Source: Candidatus Rokuibacteriota bacterium (GTDB lineage Bacteria; JAUVQV01). From it: DNA of 12,819 nt. Below are positions 6,745 to 12,452 of the stretch, one piece after another. The notes under the pieces are model-generated. The model was not told the origin of the DNA and ran no database searches. It worked only from the letters and a program-made list of their open reading frames with translations. Where the stretch lies: positions 1 to 12,819 of the forward strand of contig JAUWCW010000022.1 of NCBI GenBank assembly GCA_030609125.1, read 5' to 3'. Both the position numbers and the translations under genes were made by a program. The stretch's first letter is position 1; the number at the start of each line of letters is the position of its first letter.

Positions 6745-7590
6745 TTACCTCCCTCTCAGCAGGCCGACGAGAGCCCGCAACGCGAGACCGAGCAGCAGCA
6801 TCCAGTAGAGAACGGAAAAGGACCATCCCGCCAGGCCGAGCCTCCAGCCGGGAAGAACGAGAGGATTCATGCCCGCCCCCCGGAGACTCCCCTCCGAAGC
6901 GCCGTCGTGGCAGCGTCCCGCCGGGCCGGAGGGGATGGCGCCGGAGGTGCATGTGCCGGCCAGCTGCCCGGGGTTGACCGACGACTCCTCGTTGTCGGGG
7001 GCAAGGATGCGGTGCGCCGTGTGGCAGTCGGGACAGGAGGGAGCGCGCCTGTTTCCCCGGGAGAGGGCGAGGTAGTGCACGTCCCGGAAATAGGTTCGAA
7101 CGTGATCCGCTTCGGTGTGGCAGGCGGCGCACTGGCGGACCTCCCCGGCAAGGTCCCGCCGGGTGATCTCCTTCAGCGACGAGGCGGGGTGACAGACCAT
7201 GCAGGAGATCTTCTCCGCCTTCGTCTCCCCGTGCACGCTGGTCGTGTAGGTCCAGAAGAGAGACTCGTGTGAGTAGGGATTGCCCCTCTGGTCGCGCTGG
7301 TGGCAAACCTGCCCGCAGCTGATCTCCTTCGAGGCGTCCTGGTGGGGAATGGCGGAGATGTCCGAGTGGCACTCGCGGCAGTTGAGCAGAGAGTGCACTG
7401 AGGATTCGAAAAAGGAGGCGGAAACGCCGAGCTGCCTCGCCTCGCCCCCCTTCTGGGCGAAAAATCCCTCCAGCCCGTGGCAGCGGTAGCAGTCCTCATC
7501 GTCGGCGCCGTGACAGACGACGGGCATCAAGAAGAGCAGCAGCCCGGCCGTCAGGAAACGGAGCCCCGCCTTTAGTCCGCTATTCAACAT
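6745..7590 (-). CDS. tail-anchored multiheme cytochrome c with CX3CH and CX12CH motifs
   Basis: The protein has 281 residues and a signal peptide (LTAGLLLFLMPVVCHGA, cleavage near residue 29). Canonical heme sites are at 34-38, 71-75, 130-134, 154-158 and 186-190. Two non-standard sites are CX3CH at 92-97 (CGQVCH) and CX12CH at 214-228 (Cys214, then Cys227-His228). Conserved SVH, SVHG and DVHY segments (His66, 120, 172) look like distal ligands, as in families where such His precede the next heme. One C-terminal helix (about 255-277) anchors it in the inner membrane, followed by an Arg-rich tail. It overlaps the tonB stop by 11 nt and has GAGG before its ATG; its own stop lies 6 nt before the cytochrome b start. 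It is likely a periplasmic electron acceptor for the cytochrome b. Whether the non-standard sites carry heme is unknown. Confidence 0.88.
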   Translation of the reverse strand: MLNSGLKAGLRFLTAGLLLFLMPVVCHGADDEDCYRCHGLEGFFAQKGGEARQLGVSASFFESSVHSLLNCRECHSDISAIPHQDASKEISCGQVCHQRDQRGNPYSHESLFWTYTTSVHGETKAEKISCMVCHPASSLKEITRRDLAGEVRQCAACHTEADHVRTYFRDVHYLALSRGNRRAPSCPDCHTAHRILAPDNEESSVNPGQLAGTCTSGAIPSGPAGRCHDGASEGSLRGAGMNPLVLPGWRLGLAGWSFSVLYWMLLLGLALRALVGLLRGR

Positions 7591-8764
7591 AGAACCTCAC
7601 GTCCACGTGCACCTCGGCCCTGACCCTGTCGAACGACCACCCGCCGATGGCCTTCTCGACAGCATCGATCAGCTTGCTGAACCCCTGTCTCTCTTCCTGC
7701 CTGGGACGCTTGACGTGAACCCCGGTGATGTTCCCGCCGTCATCCACGTCGACCACAAGGTAGACCCTGCACCAGCCCTGCTGAAAATTGCTCTTCGTGA
7801 AGATTAGCCCAGGATAGGTTATGTAGTCAAAATTCTCCTCGATGGCGGTAGGCGGGTAGCTTTTGACGACCATCTGGACACGGCGATCCAGGCTCTTTAC
7901 ATCCGGCTCGATATGCCTCTCCTCCGCTTTTCCCCCCTGCCCCGGTCGGTAGATGCCGACGAAGGCGAGACGACCGCCCTTTTTCAGGTCCTTTGTCTGC
8001 GGTGGTGGAGTCAGGTAGCCTGGCACGTCGTGAAAGACGATCGTGTACGGGCCGAAGGGCAGGTCTTCAAAGAAGGCCCGCCCCGGCTGTGTCATTCCGA
8101 GAGGGATCCCGTCGGGACGGCGGATCTCGAAGGAGGCCCCCGGAACGTCGTTGATGATAACCTCCACCTCGACGCTGCGGGTGTACTTGCCGACGAAGAC
8201 GATCTTGCTCTCTGCCTCCAGCGTTTTGGTGCTGATGGGGGGGGTTTTGTGTCCCGGCACGGGATGGAAGGTCGCGGTGTAGTCCCCCGTGGGCACGTCT
8301 TTCCGCGTCCAGAAGGTGCCGAAGCCGTAATACTCCGTGGGGCCGGAGACCGTGAAGGTGGCGGCGGACAGATCGGTGACAACGCTCAAGACCGTCTCGC
8401 CTGCGGCCTCTTCTTCTTCGGGCGGTGGGATTTCTCCCAGGACGTCTTCGATACCGCCGGACTCCTCATCGGAGACAACAGTCTCTTCCCCTATCGTCTC
8501 GGGGCCTTTTTCAAGGACTTTTGCATCGGGCGGGGGTAGCTTCCTTGAAGGTGCCGGCCGCGGATCCCCGGATATATCCGAGACCGTCTGGAAAAGCCGA
8601 ACGACCATGAGCTTCTCCCTCTCCTTTTCCTCCTCCGCCCACTGGTAGATCTGGATTCCTCCGATGAAGACGAAGATGTGGATGAAGACGGAGGCCCCGA
8701 TGGCTATGACAGTCGCCAGCCGCTCCCGGCGCGTTTTCTGGGTTTCGGGATTGATTTCTACCAT
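7580..8764 (-). CDS. tonB: TonB-type energy transducer with two PEGA-like repeats
   Basis: The protein has 394 residues. The single N-terminal helix (about 17-39) contains SVFIH (Ser25...His29), matching the SVCIH of E. coli TonB, whose His is needed for coupling to ExbB/ExbD. An acidic, proline-containing linker (about 65-125) leads to two tandem beta-rich repeats (about 126-195 and 199-273), each ending in a (G/P)-H/Y-x-TPP...(V/A)FVG-(K/I)-Y pattern similar to PEGA domains. The C-terminal domain (about 290-394) has the TonB features: SYPP, a YLVVDVDDGGNITGV hairpin, a helix with AVEKAIGGWSF, and a final strand. It should span the periplasm and transmit ion-motive force to a partner. The ATG lies 28 nt after exbD and lacks a clear Shine-Dalgarno, so reinitiation from exbD is likely. 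TolA-like function is an alternative. No receptor gene is visible. Confidence 0.85.
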   Translation of the reverse strand: MVEINPETQKTRRERLATVIAIGASVFIHIFVFIGGIQIYQWAEEEKEREKLMVVRLFQTVSDISGDPRPAPSRKLPPPDAKVLEKGPETIGEETVVSDEESGGIEDVLGEIPPPEEEEAAGETVLSVVTDLSAATFTVSGPTEYYGFGTFWTRKDVPTGDYTATFHPVPGHKTPPISTKTLEAESKIVFVGKYTRSVEVEVIINDVPGASFEIRRPDGIPLGMTQPGRAFFEDLPFGPYTIVFHDVPGYLTPPPQTKDLKKGGRLAFVGIYRPGQGGKAEERHIEPDVKSLDRRVQMVVKSYPPTAIEENFDYITYPGLIFTKSNFQQGWCRVYLVVDVDDGGNITGVHVKRPRQEERQGFSKLIDAVEKAIGGWSFDRVRAEVHVDVRFYVE

Positions 8765-8792
8765 TGCGGGCGGGGCATGAGAGGACTCGCTG

Positions 8793-9200
8793 TCAGGGCT
8801 TTTCTTCTTCCGTGGGCAGGGCGATATTCGTGATCCCCGCCTGGAGCAGCTCGTCGAGCACGTCGATGACGATCCGGTACCTGACCCCTTGGTCGCTCTT
8901 GACGAGGACGAAGCTCTCCGGGCTGCCTGCGATCTTCTCCAGGGTGCCCTGGCCGAGAGCCCCCAGTTCCACCGCCTCTCCGTCGAGGTAAAGTTTCTCT
9001 TCCTTGTCGATGGAGATGATCACGTTTTCCTGGGAAATGTCCTGCTGCACCGTGGACTGGGGCAGGCGCATCTCTATGCCCTTTTCGACGTTGAAGACCG
9101 TTCCGACCATGAAGAAGATGATAAGCAGGAAGGTGATGTCCGCCATGGAAGCGGTGGGGATGATCTCCGCCTCGTCTTCGAAGCTGCGCTTAAATTTCAA
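8793..9200 (-). CDS. exbD: ExbD/TolR-family energy-coupling protein
   Basis: The protein has 135 residues, the usual size for ExbD. One N-terminal membrane helix (about 19-38) includes the conserved MADITFLLIIFFM motif, whose Asp21 corresponds to the essential proton-path Asp25 of E. coli ExbD. The periplasmic domain has the typical LPQST strand, the VIISIDKEEKLYLDG hairpin and a VLVKSDQGVRYRIVIDVLD helix. It forms the inner-membrane proton channel with ExbB that powers TonB. The start is TTG 9200, overlapping the exbB stop by 11 nt, with a G-rich ribosome-binding site (GGGGGGGAA) about 4 nt upstream. The overlap suggests coupled translation and fixed stoichiometry with ExbB. TolR is the main alternative, but the adjacent TonB favours ExbD. 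Confidence 0.93.
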   Translation of the reverse strand: MKFKRSFEDEAEIIPTASMADITFLLIIFFMVGTVFNVEKGIEMRLPQSTVQQDISQENVIISIDKEEKLYLDGEAVELGALGQGTLEKIAGSPESFVLVKSDQGVRYRIVIDVLDELLQAGITNIALPTEEEKP

Positions 9201-9855
9201 GGTATTCCCCCCCGATCATGTCTCGCTGAGCAGTGCGCCTGGCGAGTTTCTCTTCCAGATCGGTGAGGCCGTCCAGGAACTTGATGGAGCTTTCCTGCAT
9301 TTCCAGAACAAAGCGGTTGATCCAGTGTATGAAGATGTACTGGGCGAAGACGGTGGGAATGGCCACGCCGAGGCCCCCCGCGGTGGTGATGAGGGACTGG
9401 GAGATGCCGCCCGCCACCACCTGCGGGTCGCCGAGCCCGCTGGCCGCTATGGACTCGAAGGCCTTGACCATGCCGATGACGGTCCCGAAAAAGCCGATGA
9501 GCGGCGACAGTTTGCCGATTGTCCCCAGGACGATGAGGTTGCGCTCCATCTTGGCCACTTCCACCGAGCCCGACCCTTCGATGGCCTTTTCGATCTCCTC
9601 CCTGCTGCGCTGGTGTTTCTTGAGGGCTTCCCGGAAGACGGAACCGAGCGGGCCCTGGTACTCCTCGCAGATCGCGGCGGCCTCCTCGATCTGGTTGCCG
9701 CTCAGCGCCTCGTTGATCTTCGTCATGAATTCCTTGGTGTCCATGCGGGCGCGGCGAAGGAACCAGAAGCGCTCGGCTATGATGGCCAGGGACATAATGG
9801 AGAGAACCGCCAGCGGATACATGACGGGCCCGCCCCTGATGAAAAGTTCTAGCAT
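9190..9855 (-). CDS. exbB: ExbB/TolQ/MotA-family proton channel protein
   Basis: The protein has 221 residues with the ExbB three-helix layout: helix 1 at about 13-31, a long cytoplasmic helical region (about 35-105), and helices 2 and 3. The family signature is clear as KLSPLIGFFGTVIGM followed by a SLITTAGGLGVAIPT segment, which carry the conserved Thr residues lining the proton path. It is expected to form the pentameric inner-membrane stator around ExbD. The ATG has a strong ribosome-binding site (AAGGAG, 6 nt spacing). The gene follows the 13-heme cytochrome gene after 58 nt that contain a hairpin, and overlaps exbD. The short N terminus, starting directly before helix 1, is normal for deltaproteobacterial homologues. 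Confidence 0.93.
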   Translation of the reverse strand: MLELFIRGGPVMYPLAVLSIMSLAIIAERFWFLRRARMDTKEFMTKINEALSGNQIEEAAAICEEYQGPLGSVFREALKKHQRSREEIEKAIEGSGSVEVAKMERNLIVLGTIGKLSPLIGFFGTVIGMVKAFESIAASGLGDPQVVAGGISQSLITTAGGLGVAIPTVFAQYIFIHWINRFVLEMQESSIKFLDGLTDLEEKLARRTAQRDMIGGEYLEI

Positions 9856-9885
9856 TGTTCGCTCCTTCGCGGTCTGTCGGTTTAG

Positions 9886-9909
9886 GGTCGGCGGGGATCT
9901 CTGCCGACC
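9886..9909 (-). promoter_or_regulatory. intercistronic hairpin between the 13-heme cytochrome gene and exbB
   Basis: GGTCGGC (9886-9892) and GCCGACC (9903-9909) form a perfect 7-bp stem with a 10-nt loop. It begins 4 nt after the cytochrome stop and ends about 30 nt before the exbB start. No T-tract follows, so full termination is unlikely. It could protect the upstream transcript segment, attenuate, or mark an RNA-processing site that sets different levels for the cytochrome and ExbB-ExbD-TonB. Confidence 0.4.
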
Positions 9910-9913
9910 GGCG

Positions 9914-11305
9914 TCAGTGCCTCCCGTGGCAGGGCGAGCAGATCTCGTTGTAGGTCGCCAGGCGGAGGCGGTTCTCCTCGTCCGCCCCGATCCCGGCGGG
10001 CCCTCTCAGCACACCCCGTTCGTGGGGGTTGTGGCAGGTGACGCAGGTTATGGTGTTGTTTGCTTCGAGAGGGAGGATGACGAGCCGCTCCCCCTCGTAG
10101 TCGCGCAGGGTCCTGAGCATCTCTTCGGGGATCTCACGGAGGTGCTCTCCGCTCGGGTGGGGACCGAGGGGATGACAGGAGAAACAGAGTGACTTCGGGT
10201 CGTCCGTGAAGTCGTTCGGTCCCAGCTCGAACCCCTCTTCGGGCAGGGTCACGTGACAGTAGAGACACTGTTTCTTCCTGAGGTTCCCCGCATCGTCTAT
10301 CTGATCGTGCGGGTTGAGATTGACCACGGAGCGGCCCTCGTGGCAGCGGACGCAAAAGTCTTCCACTGCGTTGTAGGGACCTCCCCTGAGAAAGCGGGGA
10401 TTGTCCTTTGTTACCGTGTTGTCGCACTCGTACGGGTCGTGGCAGGTGACACAGGTGATCTTCTCGTTTTCCAGGGGAAAATCGGAAAAGTCCATCTTCC
10501 AGGATCCCGGGCTGGACACCACCCCGAGGGGATGGTGAACCGCTTCTTCGTGGCAGCGCTGGCACATGGCGTCGGCGTCGCCTTCCTTGCGAAAGCTGAC
10601 GGGGACGCCTGGCTGGGGAGTGTCCCGGTGGCAGGAGAGACAGAAGATCTTGCCGCCGTGAGGGTTGATGCCGCGGCCCTCGATGAGAAGAAGAGAGTAC
10701 TCTTCCCGGAGGGAAGGATAGAGAAGGGTCGAGCCGTGCGCCTGGTGGCAGCTGAGGCAGGTCACGCTCTTGCGGGGCTGGTTGCCTCTCGGATAATGCG
10801 TCGCGTCAACGCCGTCATGACACTTTCGGCAGAAGGGACTCACGCCCCCGGAGCCGAAAGGGAAGGGCTCGGCCAGCTTGCCCCGCGTCGAGCCCGGGTC
10901 GGTGGCGTGGCACCTGGTGCACTCCAGGCTGTCGTGGGAGTTGGTGAAACCCTCCTCGTCGCCGTCTCCGGCGGAGGGGGCGAGGGAACTCGCCGCGGGG
11001 ATGTGTACCACCGCTCCACCCTCTGTTCCTTCGGGGAGAATCACGATCCAGAAGTTCTTCTTCCCCTCCTTGTGACAAGTCAGGCAGGAATGGGCCACGA
11101 CGGCGTGCGGCCCTTCCTGCTCGGGGGTGAAGATGCGCGTGCCCGCGCCGCCGTCTTCCACGGGGCTCTTGTGACAGTGCAGGCAGCCTTCGCGAAGGTG
11201 GGGATTGAGGATTCTCTCGCCGGCGCGCACCGGGACTGAAGTTGCGCCGCACCACGCCGCCAGCAGAACCGCAAGCAGAAGTGATTTGTAGGTCCTTGGA
11301 ATCAT
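9914..11305 (-). CDS. secreted 13-heme cytochrome c
   Basis: The protein has 463 residues with a signal peptide (KSLLLAVLLAAWCGATS, cleavage near VRA|GE at 28). Thirteen CxxCH sites start at about residues 41, 74, 129, 159, 183, 222, 248, 285, 318, 347, 374, 421 and 456; the last lies almost at the C terminus. No membrane anchor or non-heme domain is seen. A partial internal duplication is visible: PLE...ITCVTCH-x-P-x-E...FC-x-x-CH around hemes 8-9 recurs around hemes 12-13. Between hemes 2 and 3 is a heme-free stretch of about 50 residues (FWIVILPEGTEGG). It should be an exported electron carrier or scaffold. The start at 11305 was preferred over the longer frame because it begins the signal peptide, lies 5 nt after the upstream stop and has AGAGGA about 8 nt before it. 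Confidence 0.93.
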   Translation of the reverse strand: MIPRTYKSLLLAVLLAAWCGATSVPVRAGERILNPHLREGCLHCHKSPVEDGGAGTRIFTPEQEGPHAVVAHSCLTCHKEGKKNFWIVILPEGTEGGAVVHIPAASSLAPSAGDGDEEGFTNSHDSLECTRCHATDPGSTRGKLAEPFPFGSGGVSPFCRKCHDGVDATHYPRGNQPRKSVTCLSCHQAHGSTLLYPSLREEYSLLLIEGRGINPHGGKIFCLSCHRDTPQPGVPVSFRKEGDADAMCQRCHEEAVHHPLGVVSSPGSWKMDFSDFPLENEKITCVTCHDPYECDNTVTKDNPRFLRGGPYNAVEDFCVRCHEGRSVVNLNPHDQIDDAGNLRKKQCLYCHVTLPEEGFELGPNDFTDDPKSLCFSCHPLGPHPSGEHLREIPEEMLRTLRDYEGERLVILPLEANNTITCVTCHNPHERGVLRGPAGIGADEENRLRLATYNEICSPCHGRH

Positions 11306-11310
11306 GACTT

Positions 11311-11715
11311 CTATTCCTCTTCCCTGACAGCCCTTACCGCCGAGCGTATCACAAAGATCCGCTTGTTGTTGCTGCGGGGGTCGGCGGGAAAGAGATAGAA
11401 GCCGTTGCCGAGGAGCCCGGCGCCTATCGACGTGCCCCGCAGGGCCTCGCCGTCCCTGAAGGTTACGACCATGCGCTTGCCGATCTTGTCTTTTGGAAGC
11501 TGCAGCTTGCGCTCGCTGTAGTTCCGGTCCCCCTCCAGGGAATGGACGAAAAAGACGGCTTTCAACTCCTCCAGGCGCACCTCGACAAGGCGGGAAGATG
11601 CCCCGGGGTGACTCTCCTCGATGGTGAAGGTCTCCCTGAGGGGCTTGAAGTCGGAAGTGCTTCCCCTGACGGTCCGCCCCGACCGGTAGCGGGCTACCAC
11701 TTGCTGAGTTGCCAA
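11311..11715 (-). CDS. small two-repeat protein of unknown function (DUF6982-like)
   Basis: The protein has 134 residues and no signal peptide or membrane helix. Two similar halves are visible. The first reads VVARYRSGRTVRGSTSDF...VEVRLEELKAVFFV (about 6-56). The second reads MVVTFRDGEALRGTSIGAG...YLFPADPRSN...IFVIRSAVRAV (about 81-130). Each has a G-x-x-x-x-G strand-turn-strand core typical of small beta-barrels. The LKAVFFV and FPADP-SN motifs match proteins I associate with DUF6982, often found near PilZ or chemotaxis genes; no function is established. The start is TTG 11715, chosen because GGAGAG sits 5 nt upstream. It is the first gene of the minus-strand block and ends 5 nt before the 13-heme cytochrome gene, so it may regulate or be co-produced with that cytochrome. 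Confidence 0.72.
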   Translation of the reverse strand: MATQQVVARYRSGRTVRGSTSDFKPLRETFTIEESHPGASSRLVEVRLEELKAVFFVHSLEGDRNYSERKLQLPKDKIGKRMVVTFRDGEALRGTSIGAGLLGNGFYLFPADPRSNNKRIFVIRSAVRAVREEE

Positions 11716-11791
11716 TTATTCTCTCCGGTGATGCTGCCGGAAGACTTGCAGATGGAGGAGAAAAAGTCAACGTTTCAGAGGATGTTTGATC

Positions 11792-11797
11792 TATAAT
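11792..11797 (+). promoter_or_regulatory. consensus -10 box for the cupin gene
   Basis: A perfect TATAAT lies 40 nt before the cupin start codon. The -35 region (around 11769-11774) does not match TTGACA, so the promoter may need an activator. The predicted transcription start is near 11804. Confidence 0.5.
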
Positions 11798-11810
11798 GGA
11801 CGGTGGGTGA

Positions 11811-11820
11811 CGAGCGCTCG
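11811..11820. repeat. 10-bp palindrome near the cupin transcription start (possible operator)
   Basis: CGAGCGCTCG is a perfect inverted repeat about 14 nt downstream of the -10 box and 17 nt before the cupin ATG. Its position just after the predicted transcription start would suit a repressor site or a short 5'-UTR hairpin. It is short, so chance is possible in GC-rich DNA. Confidence 0.35.
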
Positions 11821-11837
11821 AAGCATGGGAGGGCAGG

Positions 11838-12173
11838 ATGAAAGCCTATCGCATCAGGGATTTCTTCGATCCTAAATTCAACGAGTACATCGTGGGCCCG
11901 AAACAGACCGGGAGCCGTGGGACGTACCTTGCTTACGGCGAGGTCGACCCGGGGGCGAGCAGGCGGCTCTCTCCCGGGAAGGGGCACGAGGAGATCCTGA
12001 CGGTCCTCTCCGGAAGCGCTCTGCTGAAAAGCGCCTCAGGCGAACTGGCCCTTGTCGAGGGGGACGCGGTCTACCTGGACCAGGACTTCGAAGGGGAACT
12101 TGAGGCCGGGGTGGACCGGGCGGTGCGCTACCTCTCTTCCGGAGGGCACGTCCCGGGCGGTCATGACCACTGA
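11838..12173 (+). CDS. small cupin-fold protein with a degenerate metal site
   Basis: The protein has 111 residues and no signal peptide. It has a single cupin barrel. Motif 1 is recognisable as PGASRRLSPGKGHEEILTVL, with GHEE and the LSG turn, but the first His of the HxH pair is replaced. Motif 2 (EGDAVYLDQDFEGELEAG) keeps the G-D-A-V-Y-L strand but lacks the usual His and Asn. A His-rich C terminus (HVPGGHDH) might supply ligands. Such proteins bind small molecules or metals in the cytoplasm, and the substrate here is unknown. A strong ribosome-binding site (GGGAGGG) precedes the ATG. The gene is transcribed divergently from the cytochrome block, across a gap of 122 nt that holds its -10 box. 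Any link to the cytochromes or to the polysaccharide gene downstream is speculative. Confidence 0.78.
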   Translation: MKAYRIRDFFDPKFNEYIVGPKQTGSRGTYLAYGEVDPGASRRLSPGKGHEEILTVLSGSALLKSASGELALVEGDAVYLDQDFEGELEAGVDRAVRYLSSGGHVPGGHDH

Positions 12174-12193
12174 CGGGCCGCTGGCAAGGCGCA

Positions 12194-12220
12194 GGCGGGG
12201 GCTTCTATCTCTGTCCCGCC
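12194..12220 (+). terminator. hairpin after the cupin gene (weak terminator candidate)
   Basis: GGCGGG (12194-12199) pairs with CCCGCC (12215-12220), with a 15-nt loop that one G-T pair can shorten. It lies 20 nt after the cupin stop and just before the next promoter. No T-tract follows, so it is at best a weak or factor-dependent terminator. Confidence 0.3.
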
Positions 12221-12232
12221 GAGGGAAAACAC

Positions 12233-12261
12233 TTGACATTTCACCGGTCAGATTCGAGAAT
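12233..12261 (+). promoter_or_regulatory. sigma70-like promoter for the polysaccharide export operon
   Basis: TTGACA (12233-12238, perfect -35) and GAGAAT (12256-12261, 4/6 to TATAAT) are separated by an ideal 17 nt. The predicted start is near 12268, giving a leader of about 200 nt before the export gene at 12470. The AT-rich stretch just downstream (12276-12297) stands out from the GC-rich surroundings, as expected in a promoter region. Confidence 0.6.
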
Positions 12262-12316
12262 CACACGGAAGTTTGCTGATTTACAGTATTTTTTGCATCG
12301 ATCAGGAGGCTGAGTC

Positions 12317-12427
12317 ATGCTCGGTGTTGTCGGGTCCCATCGTACCAAGGGCGCGCAGTCTCTGCGCGGCGATGGTGGCGGTTGCAAGGCACCACCCGGC
12401 AGCGAAGATCCGTCTTTTTCTTGGTGA
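12317..12427 (+). CDS. possible 36-aa leader peptide in the export operon leader
   Basis: An ATG lies 7 nt after a perfect AGGAGG (12304-12309), the best Shine-Dalgarno sequence in the window. The frame runs 36 codons (begins MLGVVGSHRTKGAQ, ends PSFSW) to TGA at 12425-12427, 42 nt before the export gene start. It has no recognisable domain, signal peptide or membrane helix. It overlaps the leader hairpins, so its translation would affect their folding. This could be a regulatory leader peptide or a small protein. Alternatively, the AGGAGG could be fortuitous and the region a structured non-coding leader. Confidence 0.4.
   Translation: MLGVVGSHRTKGAQSLRGDGGGCKAPPGSEDPSFSW
12337..12375 (+). 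promoter_or_regulatory. nested leader hairpin upstream of the polysaccharide export gene
   Basis: An outer stem CCATCG/CGATGG (12337-12342 with 12370-12375) encloses an inner 7-bp stem CGCGCAG/CTGCGCG (12352-12358 with 12362-12368) with a TCT loop. The unpaired bases are mainly on the 5' side (TACCAAGGG). It lies inside the 36-codon frame. It matches no riboswitch consensus that I can recall. Confidence 0.45.
12377..12385 (+). promoter_or_regulatory. ops/JUMPstart-like element
   Basis: GGCGGTTGC differs at one base from the ops core GGCGGTAGC, which recruits RfaH (a NusG paralogue) in polysaccharide operon leaders. It sits in the leader between promoter and export gene, as ops elements do. 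It is flanked by GGTGG (12374-12378) and CCACC (12392-12396), which can pair into a small hairpin. One mismatch in nine bases is weak evidence on its own. Confidence 0.3.
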
Positions 12428-12432
12428 CTACC

Positions 12433-12452
12433 GGCCCGTCCTGGTGCGGGCC
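12433..12452 (+). promoter_or_regulatory. hairpin just upstream of the export gene ribosome-binding site
   Basis: GGCCCG (12433-12438) and CGGGCC (12447-12452) form a perfect 6-bp stem with an 8-nt loop. It ends about 7 nt before the GGAGGGA ribosome-binding site and begins 5 nt after the stop of the 36-codon frame. A ribosome finishing that frame would cover this hairpin, giving a possible translational switch. Confidence 0.4.

Noticed and set aside
5806-7272. Long + strand open frame (488 codons) opposite the cytochrome b and tail-anchored cytochrome genes.
   Set aside because: It has low-complexity Gly/Arg/Glu composition with no motif, and both minus-strand genes beneath it are clearly real.
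11306-11770. Extension of the 13-heme cytochrome frame up to 11770.
   Set aside because: It is shadow translation of the DUF6982-like gene. The signal peptide starts at 11305 with a ribosome-binding site.
11742-11770. Sigma70 promoter for the minus-strand block with TTGACT as -35.
   Set aside because: At 16-18 nt spacing the -10 candidates match TATAAT at only two positions or so.
12271-12300. Possible sigma54 (-24/-12) promoter ending in TTGCA before the export gene.
   Set aside because: The -24 GG is absent at the required spacing, and the sigma70-like pair at 12233-12261 is better.
12317-12452. c-di-GMP (GEMM) or cGAMP riboswitch in the export gene leader.
   Set aside because: The conserved GEMM core segments are not present, and the hairpin arrangement differs.
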